A DNA stretch of 64,000 bases from assembly GCA_026709935.1 (NCBI GenBank), contig JAPOSC010000056.1, forward strand, positions 1-64,000. The letters run 5' to 3'. The notes under the pieces are model-generated. The model made no database searches. It was given only the letters and a program-made list of their open reading frames with translations, and had not been told where the DNA came from. Below are positions 9,693-19,227 of this stretch, one piece after another. Positions within the stretch are counted from its first letter, which is position 1. Every line of letters begins with the position of its first letter. The position numbers and the translations under genes were made by a program. Origin of the DNA: Thiotrichales bacterium (GTDB taxonomy: Bacteria > Pseudomonadota > Gammaproteobacteria > HK1).

Positions 9693-10360
9693 CACCGGAG
9701 TCGATCCGGCGCCTTGCGCCACACGAGGATGCGATTGTTCGACGGCATCGCGACATCCTCCTCGAGTTGCATCGCCACGCCGGTCGCGAGGCGCTCCAGG
9801 TCGCGGCGGTCGCGTACCCCGAACCCGGGATCGTGCGCCCGGAGCGTTCGGTCGAATGCGGCGTTGCTCGCGCTCGTGTGACGGCCGTCACGGGCGAAAG
9901 GGCCGTAGAGTGCGAACCGCGCCCCCGGCGGAAGCAGGTCGGCGACGCCGCCGAACATCGCCTCGACCTTCGACCAGTGCATGTAGTGGGCGGTGTTCGC
10001 GCTGAACACGCCGCCCGCGCTCGCGATCGGCCACGGCCGGCCCGCGACGTCGAGGGCGAGAGGGCGCTCCAGATTGGCGAGGCCGGCCTCGTCGATCCAG
10101 ACATTGATGCCGGCGTGGTTGCTGACGAGGTCACTCGTGCGCCAGGTGAGGTGCGGCAGCCCCGCCGCGAACCACACCGCGTGCTGGCCGGTGCCACTAC
10201 CGATTTCGAGCACGTCCGTCGCGTCGGCGAACAGGCGGCGCAGCACTTCGAGAATCGGACCCTTGTTCCTCTCGCAGGCGGGAGCGAACGGCCGGTCGGC
10301 CACGCGGATCTGTTCCCAGGTAAGAGGTGCGGGGGCACCGTCGAAATCGTGATCCGCCAT
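9692..10360 (-). CDS. DUF938 family SAM-dependent methyltransferase
   Basis: A 222-residue protein of the DUF938 family. It carries the signature [20 protein letters not shown], the SAM-binding [16 protein letters not shown] and the WRTSDL segment that replaces the usual WQPSD. The substrate of this family is not established. It overlaps pncB by ATGA and is probably cotranscribed with it. ATG 10360 gives the standard N terminus. It resembles small-molecule methyltransferases of class I fold. Confidence 0.85.
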   Translation of the reverse strand: MADHDFDGAPAPLTWEQIRVADRPFAPACERNKGPILEVLRRLFADATDVLEIGSGTGQHAVWFAAGLPHLTWRTSDLVSNHAGINVWIDEAGLANLERPLALDVAGRPWPIASAGGVFSANTAHYMHWSKVEAMFGGVADLLPPGARFALYGPFARDGRHTSASNAAFDRTLRAHDPGFGVRDRRDLERLATGVAMQLEEDVAMPSNNRILVWRKAPDRLR

Positions 10361-10437
10361 CGCTTCGATTCCTCCCGGGCCGCACGCCGGGCTTCGTCAG
10401 GCGACGGAGGGTCGCGCGCAGATCCGAATCCTGTCAA

Positions 10438-10471
10438 TGATACGGCGTCAGCCGTGATACGGCGTCAGCCG
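10438..10471. repeat. 17-bp tandem duplication at the penicillin acylase stop
   Basis: The unit tgatacggcgtcagccg occurs twice in a row. The first copy lies across the 3' end of the penicillin-acylase gene and beyond its stop; the second is within the last codons. Confidence 0.85.
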
Positions 10472-13261
10472 GAGACGCCCCACCGCGTTCGGCTCGTATG
10501 CCGCGCGCTCGGTCGGGATGAGAATGTACCCGCCGTCGCGCCAGCGCCTCTCGAGGTTCCGGTACCAGGGTGAGAGGATGTTTCCCGACTGGCCGGTGGA
10601 CTGGACGAAGAGCGAACGGTCGAGATCGGCCAGATCGTAGATGGCCCGGAAACTCGGACCGTGGGTGGAGGCGAAGGGCCGCTCCTCTTCGAGAGTGCCG
10701 AACGAGAATGCGTTGACGGCGTAGATACTGCCCGGGGCGGGGCCGCTCAGATTGAACAGCGGCGCGAGCGGGGTCGCGCCGAACGGTCGGTGCTCGGCAA
10801 TGGCGACGTGCGCGTGTCCCCAGCGCCAGGCCTCCGGGTCGTCTCCGTGGTCCTCCGCGAGACGGCTCGTCGCGGCGACCAGGGCACGGACCAGCATCTC
10901 CTCGCAGGTCTCGGCCGCGGCGGTGTGGATGTCGTCGCACCACACGTTGCGCCCTTCCAGCACCCGCTGGACGAATGCCCCCTTCCGCCCCCAGGCGGCG
11001 CGCTGGTGCACGCCCAGTTCGTCGGCGGAGACAAGGCGCGCGAATTCCCAGATCCACGCCTGGAAGACGAGCGGCTCGGGGCGGTCGGGGTCCATGCTCC
11101 CCTCCCAGCCATCGAGAAGGGCTTGGGCGCGCCCCGCGATCTCGCCGGCTCCGGCCGGCACTGCGACCGAACGCAGCCACGGCAGAAGGGCGCGCGCAAA
11201 CAGCGACGTCCGGTCCTGCTGCAAGGCGCGGAAGCTCGCCAGATCGTGACGCCCGCTCTCCGCGAGCTTCTCCATGATGCGCTGCGCGCGGTATCCCGCC
11301 GCCCATTCGAAGGTAAGGTGGTGCGGGTAGCCGTCGGGGACCACCTGGTGGTTGGCGGTGACGATGGCGCCGCCGGGGGGGTTGTAGACCCGCGGAAGCG
11401 CCTCGAACGGCACGAACCCCTGCCAACCGCCGCCCGCCTCCCATCCCGGCCGCGGCATGGTGCCGGGGCGCTCCCCGCCGGAGCCGCCACGGATCGGAAT
11501 CAGGCCCGGGGCGAGAAAGCCGATGTTCCCGTCCACGTCGGCGTAGGTGATGTTCTGTTGCGGTGAGTGGAAGTCCCGGAGACTGGTGACGAAGCTCGGC
11601 CAGTCACGCGCATGCGCGACCCCGAGGCCGGCCTGCAAGGTGAGGTCGTCGTCCCGCAGCGCGGTCCACGCGAGCGCGAGCACCGGCGCGGCGCCGTCGC
11701 CGCTGCCCGGCGCCCGGTCCGTATCGTCGAGGATGGGGCCGTGCCGAGATTCACGCACCTCCAGCACCACGTTCTCGCCGTCCCTGACCCGGAGGCGTTC
11801 ACGGCGCACATCGAACGCGCGCCACCCCTCGGGAGTGGCGTAGCGCAACGGGTCCGACGGATCGATCTGTTCCAGGAACAGGTCCTGCACGTCGGGGCCG
11901 GTATTGGTGAACCCCCACGCGACGCGGCCATTGTGCCCGAGCACCACCCCCGGCATGCCGGGAAGGGTCGCACCCACGACGTCCACACCGGGCCAGGACA
12001 GGTGCGCCAGGTACCAGACCGAGGGCGCGGTGAGTCCGAGATGGGGATCGTTGGCGAGCAGCGGCTTTCCGCTCGCGGTGCGCGACCCGTCCACCACCCA
12101 GGAGTTGGAACCGAGGTGGCCTCCGAACGACGAGAGCGGCGACGGCGCCGACCGCAATCGGGAGACGCTCCGATCCGCATACGATGATGGGACGGGGAAC
12201 GCTGCGTCCTCGCTTGCCTTGAGCATGGCCGAAGCCGGGTGCCGTTCCGCGATGGCGCCGCTCGTCGGGGCGGACAGCGCTCGGGAGACACTCCGATCCG
12301 CGGGACGGGGCCGGATGGGAAACGCCCCATCCCCACGTGCCGGTAATACGCCCGTTCTCAGGTGCTGAAGTGATTGAAACCGCGGAGCGAAGGCGGGCAT
12401 GGCTCCAAAGAGCCCCGGACCGCCGCCGGCGCCGACATGTTGGTCTCCCGACAATGGAAAAATTCCAGATGCCTTGAGCCCGGCCGGAGCCTGGCGCGGT
12501 TCCGGGGCGGTGCGGCTCACCGGAGCCGGCCGGAACGGAGCAGCAGCCTGTCCGGACGAAGCAACGGGCGGTGCAGACGAAGGAAGGGCTCGCGCGGGCA
12601 CGACGCCCCGCGGCTTGTCGGCTCGATACGGCGGGTAGAAATCGACGAGTTGGTCCGGGGGCAGGATCTCCGACAGTCGCAGTCGCATCCGATCCCGCGT
12701 CCACTCGCGCGCGAGGTCGAGCGACATAAGCTTCGGCAGCAGGACGGAATCGGCCGCGCTCCACGGCTCCGGCTCGAACCCGAGCCCGAGAAATTCCGGC
12801 GGCAACGGCCCGGGGCGCGTCTCCATCCAGGCGTTCACCCCCCGGACATAGGCGGCGATCCGGCGCTTCACATCCGGCCGGAAGTGCCCGAGCGACGCCT
12901 TCGCCCGGTGGTGGAGTCCCAGCACCCGCAGCAGCCGGTCCGTGTCGAGCGCGGCGGCGCCAAGCACTTCCGCGAGCCGTCCTGCCCCGATGCGCCGGTT
13001 CATCTCCATCTGCCACATCCGGTCCTGCGCGTGCACGAAGCCGAGCGCGAACAGGGCGTCCTCTTCATTCGTGGCCGTGATGTGCGGAATGCCGTTCACA
13101 TCCCGAACCACCTCTACCGGCGCCACCAACCCGGTCAGGGTCCGTTCACCGTCGATTTGCGGGAGCGATCCTCGAAGCCAGGCGAAGGCGCCACCCACTG
13201 CCGCGCTCAGCCCGAGAACCGCGAGCATTCCCCACACCCACCACTTCCGTCGTTTCATCAT
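10448..13261 (-). CDS. Penicillin acylase family amidohydrolase with an expanded spacer
   Basis: A 937-residue Ntn-hydrolase precursor. After a basic start ([11 protein letters not shown]) comes a hydrophobic export or anchor helix. The alpha subunit has the family marks [10 protein letters not shown] and [19 protein letters not shown]. The beta subunit starts at Ser385 in GSNSWVVDG, the autoprocessing nucleophile, followed by [12 protein letters not shown]. Later marks are [13 protein letters not shown] and [16 protein letters not shown]. It probably cleaves side-chain amides (beta-lactam side chain or acyl-homoserine lactone type); the substrate is unknown. The spacer between alpha and beta (about residues 220-384) is far longer than the ~50 residues of E. 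coli PGA; it is Ala/Pro/Arg-rich and built from internal repeats. A 17-bp tandem duplication sits over the stop codon. Confidence 0.9.
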   Translation of the reverse strand: MMKRRKWWVWGMLAVLGLSAAVGGAFAWLRGSLPQIDGERTLTGLVAPVEVVRDVNGIPHITATNEEDALFALGFVHAQDRMWQMEMNRRIGAGRLAEVLGAAALDTDRLLRVLGLHHRAKASLGHFRPDVKRRIAAYVRGVNAWMETRPGPLPPEFLGLGFEPEPWSAADSVLLPKLMSLDLAREWTRDRMRLRLSEILPPDQLVDFYPPYRADKPRGVVPARALPSSAPPVASSGQAAAPFRPAPVSRTAPEPRQAPAGLKASGIFPLSGDQHVGAGGGPGLFGAMPAFAPRFQSLQHLRTGVLPARGDGAFPIRPRPADRSVSRALSAPTSGAIAERHPASAMLKASEDAAFPVPSSYADRSVSRLRSAPSPLSSFGGHLGSNSWVVDGSRTASGKPLLANDPHLGLTAPSVWYLAHLSWPGVDVVGATLPGMPGVVLGHNGRVAWGFTNTGPDVQDLFLEQIDPSDPLRYATPEGWRAFDVRRERLRVRDGENVVLEVRESRHGPILDDTDRAPGSGDGAAPVLALAWTALRDDDLTLQAGLGVAHARDWPSFVTSLRDFHSPQQNITYADVDGNIGFLAPGLIPIRGGSGGERPGTMPRPGWEAGGGWQGFVPFEALPRVYNPPGGAIVTANHQVVPDGYPHHLTFEWAAGYRAQRIMEKLAESGRHDLASFRALQQDRTSLFARALLPWLRSVAVPAGAGEIAGRAQALLDGWEGSMDPDRPEPLVFQAWIWEFARLVSADELGVHQRAAWGRKGAFVQRVLEGRNVWCDDIHTAAAETCEEMLVRALVAATSRLAEDHGDDPEAWRWGHAHVAIAEHRPFGATPLAPLFNLSGPAPGSIYAVNAFSFGTLEEERPFASTHGPSFRAIYDLADLDRSLFVQSTGQSGNILSPWYRNLERRWRDGGYILIPTERAAYEPNAVGRLRLTPYHG
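12158..12330. repeat. In-frame ~124-bp repeat in the penicillin acylase spacer
   Basis: The block starting cgggagacgctccgatccgc near 12159 recurs with one or two changes near 12283, and both are followed by a related GGGACGGGG...GGAAACGC segment. On the protein side each copy reads [14 protein letters not shown] weaker third trace may be the CCTTGAGC..GGCC match shared by about 12217 and 12473. Confidence 0.75.
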
Positions 13262-13306
13262 GCCGCCCGATTTGGGATCGCACCGCCTTCGTGCGACGAT
13301 CGCTGC

Positions 13307-13807
13307 ATGCAGTGTCCGTTCTGCGACGAGCAGGATACGCGGGTCATCGACTCGCGGCTTGCGCTCGACGGTGCCGGGGTGCGGCGCCGGCGGGAGTGCA
13401 CGCGCTGCCGGGAGCGGTTCACCACCTGGGAGACGGCGGAGATCGCGCTTCCCAGAGTCATCAAGAACGACGGGACGCGGGTGCCATTCGACGAGCACAA
13501 GCTGCGGGCGGGGATGCTGCGGGCGAGCGAGAAGCGCCCCGTCACCAGCGAAGCGATCGAGGCCGCGATCGGTCGCATCAAGCGGCGGCTGATGCGCTCC
13601 GGGGAACGCGAGGTCGACTCGCAGGCGGTGGGAGAAGCGGTCATGGACGCGCTGCGGGACCTCGATCAGGTCGCCTATGTCCGGTTCGCATCGGTCTACC
13701 GCAAGTTCGAAGATGTGAGCGAGTTCCGCGACGAGATCGAGCGCCTGGAGAGCGAGCCGCGGCCGGAGACGCGGCGCAGCCAGATTCCCCTGATCCCCGA
13801 TGACTGA
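13307..13807 (+). CDS. nrdR: Transcriptional repressor NrdR
   Basis: A 166-residue repressor of ribonucleotide reductase genes. The zinc ribbon has Cys3, Cys6, Cys31 and Cys34 (MQCPFC ... CTRC); the ATP-cone follows from about residue 48 with [18 protein letters not shown]. It senses ATP/dATP and binds NrdR boxes. ATG 13307 gives the universal MQCPFC start. It overlaps ribD by 8 bases, so the riboflavin run begins here, as in many proteobacteria. The upstream 45 bases to the divergent penicillin acylase must hold both promoters. Confidence 0.95.
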   Translation: MQCPFCDEQDTRVIDSRLALDGAGVRRRRECTRCRERFTTWETAEIALPRVIKNDGTRVPFDEHKLRAGMLRASEKRPVTSEAIEAAIGRIKRRLMRSGEREVDSQAVGEAVMDALRDLDQVAYVRFASVYRKFEDVSEFRDEIERLESEPRPETRRSQIPLIPDD

Positions 13808-15053
13808 CCGCCGCCGCGACGGCGTCATGGAAGTCGACGCCACGGAGACTGACGCCACAGACATCGGCGCCGTCGACCGCCGCCACATGATGCGCGCGCT
13901 GACGCTTGCCCGGCGGGGCCTCTACTCGACCGATCCCAATCCGCGGGTCGGCTGCGTGATCGCGCACGGCGAACGGATCGTCGGCGAAGGATGGCACCGG
14001 TACGCGGGGGAGCCGCACGCCGAAATCCACGCCCTCACTGCGGCCGGGAGGGAGGCGGCCGGAGCCACCGCCTACGTGACGCTGGAACCCTGCCGCCACA
14101 CCGGACGCACCGGACCGTGCACCCGGGCACTGGTCGAGGCGCGGGTGGCGCGGGTGGTAGCGGCGATGCGCGACCCCGACCCGAGGGTCGCGGGCAGGGG
14201 CTTCGCCGCGCTGGCCGCGGCCGGGATCGAAGTCGAGACCGGACTTCTGGAGGCAGAAGCGCGGGCGCTCAACCGCGGTTTCGTCTCTCGGTTCGAGCGC
14301 GGCCGCCCCTGGGTGCGCTGCAAGCTCGCCGCGACCCTGGACGGCCGCACCGCCACCGCGGTGGGAGAGAGTCAATGGATCACCGGCGAGGCGGCGCGGG
14401 CCGATGTCCACCAGTTGCGCGCGCAGGCCGGCGCCGTCCTCACCGGCATCGGCACCCTGGTCGCGGACGACCCCCGGCTCGACGCCCGCGTGGATGACAC
14501 CGACTGCCTTACCCCGCCGATGCGCGTCATCCTCGACTCGCGCCTGCGCACCTCGCCCCGAGCGCGGGTGTTCTCGGCCCCCGGCCGCGTCCTCATCGCC
14601 ACGTCCCGAGAGGTGTCCCCGTGCCCGGCGCTTCTCGATGCGGGGGCGGAAGTCATCTCGCGGCCGGGCGACGCGGGGCGGGTCGCACTCGACGCCCTCA
14701 TGGCCGTTCTGGCCGAGCGCGGCGTCAACGAGGTCCACACCGAATGCGGCCCGACCCTGGCCGGAGCGCTGCTCGAAGCGGGCCTGGTCGACGAAGTGGT
14801 GACGTACCTGGCCCCGATGCTGCTCGGCGACGCCGCGCGGGGAATGTTCACGCTGCCGACGGTCACCGCGATGCGGGATCGGGTCGGGCTGGAGATCACC
14901 GGCGTGACGCGGATCGGAGACGACCTGCGCATCGACGCGCGCCCGCCGGCTCCGACGCCGGGCCCTGAGCAAGCGCGGCCCGGCCGACCACGATGCAGAA
15001 GTTCCGCTGGAATCGCGCCATGGTTCGGCCTCTCGGCGCGTCGGCGGGAATGA
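13800..15053 (+). CDS. ribD: Bifunctional riboflavin deaminase/reductase
   Basis: A 417-residue enzyme with two steps of riboflavin synthesis. The N-terminal deaminase has HAE at 73-75 and the zinc cysteines at 98 and 107 ([11 protein letters not shown]). The C-terminal reductase has [22 protein letters not shown] and [20 protein letters not shown]. It deaminates the GTP-cyclohydrolase II product and reduces the ribose side chain with NADPH. ATG 13800 overlaps nrdR. An N-terminal extension of about 25 acidic residues and a ~30-residue basic tail go beyond the usual length of ~370. Confidence 0.94.
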   Translation: MTDRRRDGVMEVDATETDATDIGAVDRRHMMRALTLARRGLYSTDPNPRVGCVIAHGERIVGEGWHRYAGEPHAEIHALTAAGREAAGATAYVTLEPCRHTGRTGPCTRALVEARVARVVAAMRDPDPRVAGRGFAALAAAGIEVETGLLEAEARALNRGFVSRFERGRPWVRCKLAATLDGRTATAVGESQWITGEAARADVHQLRAQAGAVLTGIGTLVADDPRLDARVDDTDCLTPPMRVILDSRLRTSPRARVFSAPGRVLIATSREVSPCPALLDAGAEVISRPGDAGRVALDALMAVLAERGVNEVHTECGPTLAGALLEAGLVDEVVTYLAPMLLGDAARGMFTLPTVTAMRDRVGLEITGVTRIGDDLRIDARPPAPTPGPEQARPGRPRCRSSAGIAPWFGLSARRRE

Positions 15054-15170
15054 CTGACCGCGATGGCGCAATGTCACCGCGGCTCGGGAAATGTGGTACG
15101 CATCCCGGCTGCCGCGGATGCCTCGCGAATGCGTGAGCGGGAATGGCCAACGCTTGAGGAGTCGACCACG

Positions 15171-15785
15171 ATGTTCACGGGAATCGTCCAGGCGGTGGGC
15201 CGCATCGAGGAGCGGATCGAGCACCCCTCGGGAGATGTGTCGCTGCTCGTCGACACCGCGGCTATCTCTATGGCCGACATCGCGATCGGGGATTCGATCT
15301 GCGTGAGCGGCGTGTGCCTCACCGCGGTCGAGGTGACCCCCGCCGGGTTCCGGACTGACGTCTCGGCGGAATCGCTGGCGCGGACCACCCTGAACAAGCT
15401 CGCAGCCGGCCGCCGGGTCAATCTGGAGACCGCGCTGACACCGGAGACGCGCCTTGGAGGCCACCTCGTCTCCGGCCACGTCGACGGCGTCGGGGAGTTG
15501 CTCGCACGGCGGGACGATGCGCGATCCGTCCGGTTCGAATTCCAGGCGCCGGAGGCGCTGGCCCGGTACATCGCGGAGAAGGGTTCGGTGTGCATCGACG
15601 GCACCAGCCTCACCGTCAACGGGGTGGACGGCGCTTCGTTCGACGTGAACATCGTGCCCCACACCCTGCGGGCGACCACGTTCGGCGCGCTCCGTCCGGG
15701 AGATGCGGTGAACATCGAGGTCGACCAGATCGCCCGCTACGTCGAACGGCTGCTCACCTGGCGGAAGGGTAGTGTCTCGCCTTGA
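15171..15785 (+). CDS. ribE: Riboflavin synthase alpha chain
   Basis: A 204-residue enzyme that dismutates two 6,7-dimethyl-8-ribityllumazines to riboflavin. It has the MFTGIVQ start and two homologous lumazine-binding halves, with LGGHLVSGHVDG at the second. ATG 15171 has a GAGGAG ribosome site eight bases upstream; the opening extends upstream to 15063 without family similarity. The last codons and the stop are supplied by the left arm of a 20-bp inverted repeat (15767-15859), so the C terminus after LLTWRKG is not ancestral. No FMN riboswitch is visible in the 117-base leader. Confidence 0.95.
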   Translation: MFTGIVQAVGRIEERIEHPSGDVSLLVDTAAISMADIAIGDSICVSGVCLTAVEVTPAGFRTDVSAESLARTTLNKLAAGRRVNLETALTPETRLGGHLVSGHVDGVGELLARRDDARSVRFEFQAPEALARYIAEKGSVCIDGTSLTVNGVDGASFDVNIVPHTLRATTFGALRPGDAVNIEVDQIARYVERLLTWRKGSVSP

Positions 15786-15859
15786 CCCCTGAACTTTCGG
15801 GAAAGTCCGTGCATACAGGCGGGTGCCGCCGGGCGGAATGTCAAAGTGAGACACTACCC
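15767..15859. repeat. 93-bp element bounded by 20-bp inverted repeats
   Basis: The left arm is gggtagtgtctcgccttgac (15767-15786). The right arm (15840-15859) is its reverse complement at 18 of 20 positions. Inside is a small hairpin (actttc-gg-gaaagt, about 15793-15806). The left arm codes for the last residues and stop of ribE. It may be a small mobile palindrome or a terminator; there is no T-run. Confidence 0.75.
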
Positions 15860-15987
15860 GGTCACAGGCTCCTTCCGTCAGGCGGCCCTCCTTCATTGCG
15901 CCGGATCGACCGGGGCGGGCAGAATGCGGCCCCCGACCACGAAGTGCCGCGCCGCCGGTGTCGCGCGCAGTGCAGGACTTTCGGCCG

Positions 15988-17121
15988 ATGTCATTCGACT
16001 CCATCGACGACCTCATCACCGAGTTCCGGAACGGAAACATGGTGGTGCTCGTCGACGACGAAGACCGCGAAAACGAGGGTGACCTCGTGATGCCGGCCGT
16101 GCACGTCACGCCCGAGGCGATCAACTTCATGGCCCGTTACGGGCGCGGCCTGATCTGTCTGCCGATGACCCGCGAGCGGTGCGACGCGCTCGGCCTGAAG
16201 CTGATGGTCGGCGACAACCGGGAAGCGCAGGGCACCCAGTTCACCGTCTCCATCGACGCCGCCCACGGCATCTCGACCGGAATTTCCGCCGCGGACCGCG
16301 CCGAGACCATCCATGCCGCGGTCCGCCAGGGGGCGAGACCGTCCGACTTCGTCCAGCCCGGCCACATATTCCCGCTGATGTCGGAGCCGGGGGGCGTGCT
16401 CACACGCGCCGGTCACACCGAAGCCGGCTGCGATCTTGCGAGGCTCGCGGGACTCGAGCCTGCCGCGGTGGTCGTCGAGATCCTGAACGAAGACGGGACG
16501 ATGGCCCGGCGGCCGGACCTCGAGCGGTTCGCCGAGCACCACGGGCTCAAGGTCGGCACCATCGCGGATCTCATCAAGTACCGGATGCTCAACGAGAAGA
16601 CGGTAGAGCGCGTCGGCGAATGCCGCCTCCCCACCGAATTCGGCGAGTTCCGGCTCGTCGCCTTCCGGGCGAGGACGGACGACCGGATCCACTACGCGCT
16701 CGTGGCCGGAGCGATCGAACCGGACACCCCGGCCCTGGTCCGGGTCCACATTCACGATTCGCTCTACGATCTCACCGGCAGCCTGCGCCCCGACGCCGGA
16801 TGGCCGGTCGGCGATGCGCTGCGTCGCGTCGCGGCCGAGGGCCACGGCGTGGTCGTGGTGCTGCGGCCTCCCGAACCGGCCGGCGAGATCATCGCCCGGA
16901 TCGACGCCTACCGCCGGGAAGACGCGAGCGAAGCGCTCCCGCAGCAGGACTCGGGCACCGACCTGCGTACCTTCGGCCTCGGCGCCCAGATTCTCGCCGA
17001 CCTCGGGGTCCGGCGGATGCGGGTGCTGAGCGCGCCGAAACGCCTCCATGCCCTTTCGGGCTTCGGCCTGGAGGTGGTCGAGTACGTCAACGAGCGCGAT
17101 CCCGCCGGGCGCGCGGCCTGA
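15988..17121 (+). CDS. ribB: 3,4-dihydroxy-2-butanone-4-phosphate synthase with degenerate GTP-cyclohydrolase II domain
   Basis: A 377-residue RibBA-type protein. The N-terminal RibB half is intact: DDEDRENEGDLV at 23-34 and RAGHTEAGCDLARLAG around 140-155. It makes the four-carbon riboflavin precursor from ribulose 5-phosphate. The C-terminal half aligns with GTP cyclohydrolase II (DLRTFGLGAQILADLGV, FGLEVVEYV), but where RibA has the zinc cysteines (GSLRCDCG) this protein reads GSLRPDAGWPV. It therefore cannot be a normal RibA and resembles the proteobacterial RibBX variant. A separate ribA must be elsewhere. ATG 15988 fits the family. Confidence 0.92.
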   Translation: MSFDSIDDLITEFRNGNMVVLVDDEDRENEGDLVMPAVHVTPEAINFMARYGRGLICLPMTRERCDALGLKLMVGDNREAQGTQFTVSIDAAHGISTGISAADRAETIHAAVRQGARPSDFVQPGHIFPLMSEPGGVLTRAGHTEAGCDLARLAGLEPAAVVVEILNEDGTMARRPDLERFAEHHGLKVGTIADLIKYRMLNEKTVERVGECRLPTEFGEFRLVAFRARTDDRIHYALVAGAIEPDTPALVRVHIHDSLYDLTGSLRPDAGWPVGDALRRVAAEGHGVVVVLRPPEPAGEIIARIDAYRREDASEALPQQDSGTDLRTFGLGAQILADLGVRRMRVLSAPKRLHALSGFGLEVVEYVNERDPAGRAA

Positions 17122-17145
17122 TTTTCCCGACGGAGCCGGCTCCCC

Positions 17146-17622
17146 GTGGCACGGTATGACCTCTCCCCCGCCGAGTACGACGTGACCGGCGCGCGCATCG
17201 CCATCGCGGCGGCGCGGTTCAACGACGCCGTCGTGTCGCAGTTGCTCGAAGGCGTCCTCCACACCCTGTCCCGATACGGCCTCGGTGCCGACGCCACTCC
17301 CGTGGTCCGGGTGCCCGGGGCGTTCGAGCTTCCGCTGACCGCCCGCTGGCTGGCGCGGGGCGGCGACATGGACGCGGTCATCGCCCTCGGGGCGGTGATC
17401 CGGGGCGATACCCCGCACTTCGACTACGTATGCGCGGAGGCCGCGCGCGGCCTCCGGACCGCCGCGACCGATACCGACATCCCCGTGATTTTCGGCGTCC
17501 TCACCTGCGACGACCACGCCCAGGCCGCCGCCCGCGCGGGCGGCGCGCACGGCAACAAGGGCCGCGAGGCAGCGCTGGCGGCGCTGGAGATGGTCACTCT
17601 GCGGCGGCGCCTCGGCGCCTGA
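17146..17622 (+). CDS. ribH: 6,7-dimethyl-8-ribityllumazine synthase
   Basis: A 158-residue enzyme that joins the RibB product to the RibD product. Family marks are ARFNDAVVSQLLEGVL, PGAFELPLTARWLA, GAVIRGDTPHFDYV and GVLTCDDHAQA with AGGAHGNKG. Normal length. The start is ATG within the MARYDLSPAEYDVTGARIAI segment (GTG-less alternative not needed). It sits between ribB and nusB, 13 bases before nusB. A second, broken copy of its 5' end lies at 19224-19310. Confidence 0.95.
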   Translation: MARYDLSPAEYDVTGARIAIAAARFNDAVVSQLLEGVLHTLSRYGLGADATPVVRVPGAFELPLTARWLARGGDMDAVIALGAVIRGDTPHFDYVCAEAARGLRTAATDTDIPVIFGVLTCDDHAQAAARAGGAHGNKGREAALAALEMVTLRRRLGA

Positions 17623-17634
17623 CCCGGAGCCGCC

Positions 17635-18060
17635 GTGAACCACCGAGGCATTCGCAGCCGCACCCGCCGGGTGGCGCTGCAGGCGCTGTACCAGTGGCAG
17701 ATGACCGGACACTCGGCGGAGGAACTCCACGCGCAGTTCAGCGAGAACCCGCCGCCGGGAGGATTCGATCCGGTCTTCTTCGACGCTCTGGTGGGCGGCG
17801 TGATCATCGATTTCGAGACCCTCGACGCCGAGATCGCGGCATTCGCCGACCGGCCGGTGGCTCAGCTCGACCCGGTCGAGCGCGCCATCCTGCGCATGGG
17901 CGCGCACGAGCTGCGCTCCATGGTCGATGTGCCCTGGCGGACGGTCATCGACGAGGCGGTGGAGCTCGCCCGCACCTTCGGCGCGGAGCAGAGCCACAAG
18001 TACGTCAACGGCGTGCTCGATCGGGTGGCGCGCCGCCTGCGGCCGGAGCAGGGACTCTGA
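17635..18060 (+). CDS. nusB: Transcription antitermination factor NusB
   Basis: A 141-residue all-helical protein of rRNA antitermination, partner of NusE/S10 on boxA RNA. Marks are RTRRVALQALYQWQMTG, PVERAILRMGAHEL and the VPWRTVIDEAVELARTFGAEQSHKYVNGVLD block. GTG 17635 is the start, with a CGGAG box just upstream. It is in the conserved ribH-nusB-thiL context. About 220 bases separate it from the next gene, where the thiL N terminus would be expected but is missing. Confidence 0.94.
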   Translation: MNHRGIRSRTRRVALQALYQWQMTGHSAEELHAQFSENPPPGGFDPVFFDALVGGVIIDFETLDAEIAAFADRPVAQLDPVERAILRMGAHELRSMVDVPWRTVIDEAVELARTFGAEQSHKYVNGVLDRVARRLRPEQGL

Positions 18061-18085
18061 CCGGAACCCCATCGAGCCGCGGCGA

Positions 18086-18117
18086 CCGCAACCCTCACCG
18101 CGACGCGGGCATCGTGA
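18086..18117 (+). repeat. 32-bp repeat shared with the pgpA start region
   Basis: This segment, ending ...cgggcatcgtga, matches 20092-20123 at 30 of 32 positions. In the second copy the GTG is the pgpA start; here it only opens a 20-codon frame ending at a TGA just before 18174. Confidence 0.8.
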
Positions 18118-18279
18118 GGGTGCGAGTGGAGGTCACGACACCGAAGGCTCGACAATTCATCACCGATGGATGAACGGTCCGCACCGATCTGCGCACCTCC
18201 GCGCTGATGGTGCACCTGATCCATCGATTCGAATCCCTCCATTCAACGGTGTTGATCGACCGGGTCCAGGGCAATACGG

Positions 18280-19227
18280 GTGAGAGAAGAAGCCGAGCAC
18301 GTGGTGGTGGCCCTCGACACCCTCGTCGGCGGCGTGCATTTCCCGGCCGACACCCCGGCGTACGACGTCGGATACAAGGCGCTCGCGGTCAACCTGAGCG
18401 ATCTCGCCGCGATGGGGGCGGTCCCGACCGAGGCGGTGGCGGTGGTCTCGATGCCCGAGCCCCTCGGCCCGCCCTGGCTCGCGGAGTTCCGCGCGGGACT
18501 CGCGTCGCTGGCCGACTCGCTGGGGGTTGCGCCGGGGGTCGTGGTCGCCGCCGTCGACGCCGTACCCGGCGCCCTGTCGGTGAGCGTCGAAGTACAGGGG
18601 CGCTGCTCGGCCGGAAAGGCACTGACCCGGGTCGGCGCCCGCGCAGGAGACCGGATCTTCGTCTCCGGGACGCTCGGAGACGCGGGGGGCGGGCTCGAAA
18701 TCGCGCTGGGGAGACGCCCGGAACGACCCGGCGCAAGCGCCCGCGCACTCGTCGCCCGGCTGCGACGCCCGGAACCGAGGTTGGCTCTCGGTGTCGCGTT
18801 GCGCGGCATCGCCGGGTCCGCCATCGACGTCTCGGACGGGCTGTGCCAGGACCTGAATCACATTCTGACCGCCAGCGGCGTGGGCGCACGCGTGGATGCC
18901 AGCCGCGTACCCCTGTCGCCCGCGCTCCGCGAGGTGATGGGGGACGGCGGGGCGCGATCACTCGCGCTCTCGGCCGGCGACGACTACGAACTGCTGTTCA
19001 CCGTGGCGCCGGAGCGCGTAGGTCGCCTCGGGACCCTGAAATTGGCGGATGCGTCATTGCGGCACGATTTTTCGTCGGTCACCGAGGCCGGAGTCATCGA
19101 GCCCGAGCCCGGTCTGCGCCTCACCGAAATCGGAGTGATCGAGCCCGAGCCCGGCTTGCGACTGGAGGACGCCGCCGGGACCGCGATACCGGTACCGGCG
19201 GGATACCGTCACTTCCCGACCCAATGA
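18280..19227 (+). CDS. thiL: Thiamine-phosphate kinase homologue lacking the N-terminal motif
   Basis: A 315-residue ThiL/PurM-superfamily protein in the place of thiL after nusB. It has DTLVGGVHF at 13-21, NLSDLAAMGA at 38-47, AIDVSDGL at 181-188 and GDDYELLF at 233-240. It lacks the usual first ~40 residues with GIGDDAA, and the GGDTTRG motif is replaced by VVVAAVDAVPG near 87-97. An in-frame stop at 18253-18255 leaves no room for the missing N terminus, and no other frame upstream encodes it. A 14-residue tandem duplication (GVIEPEPGLRL twice, 271-297) lies near the end. ThiL makes thiamine diphosphate from the monophosphate with ATP. The missing motifs occur in the ORF at 20618. It may be a degenerate copy or one half of a heteromer. 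Confidence 0.85.
   Translation: MREEAEHVVVALDTLVGGVHFPADTPAYDVGYKALAVNLSDLAAMGAVPTEAVAVVSMPEPLGPPWLAEFRAGLASLADSLGVAPGVVVAAVDAVPGALSVSVEVQGRCSAGKALTRVGARAGDRIFVSGTLGDAGGGLEIALGRRPERPGASARALVARLRRPEPRLALGVALRGIAGSAIDVSDGLCQDLNHILTASGVGARVDASRVPLSPALREVMGDGGARSLALSAGDDYELLFTVAPERVGRLGTLKLADASLRHDFSSVTEAGVIEPEPGLRLTEIGVIEPEPGLRLEDAAGTAIPVPAGYRHFPTQ
19090..19173 (+). repeat. 42-bp tandem duplication inside thiL
   Basis: Two copies of a 42-bp unit, starting ggagtcatcgagcccgagcc and ggagtgatcgagcccgagcc, encode two successive 14-residue blocks of the thiL C-terminal region. The reading frame is kept. Confidence 0.9.

Noticed and set aside
15054-15987. FMN riboswitch before ribE or ribB
   Set aside because: The conserved AGGGGCAGGGTGA-type start and the junction motifs are not present in either leader.
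18215-18245. tRNA T-loop-like gattcgaatcc
   Set aside because: No acceptor stem, anticodon arm or CCA-side pairing can be formed around it.
18061-18280. Missing thiL N terminus hidden by a frameshift
   Set aside because: None of the three plus frames encodes GDDAA or an FxLIxxYF start, and an in-frame stop lies at 18253-18255.
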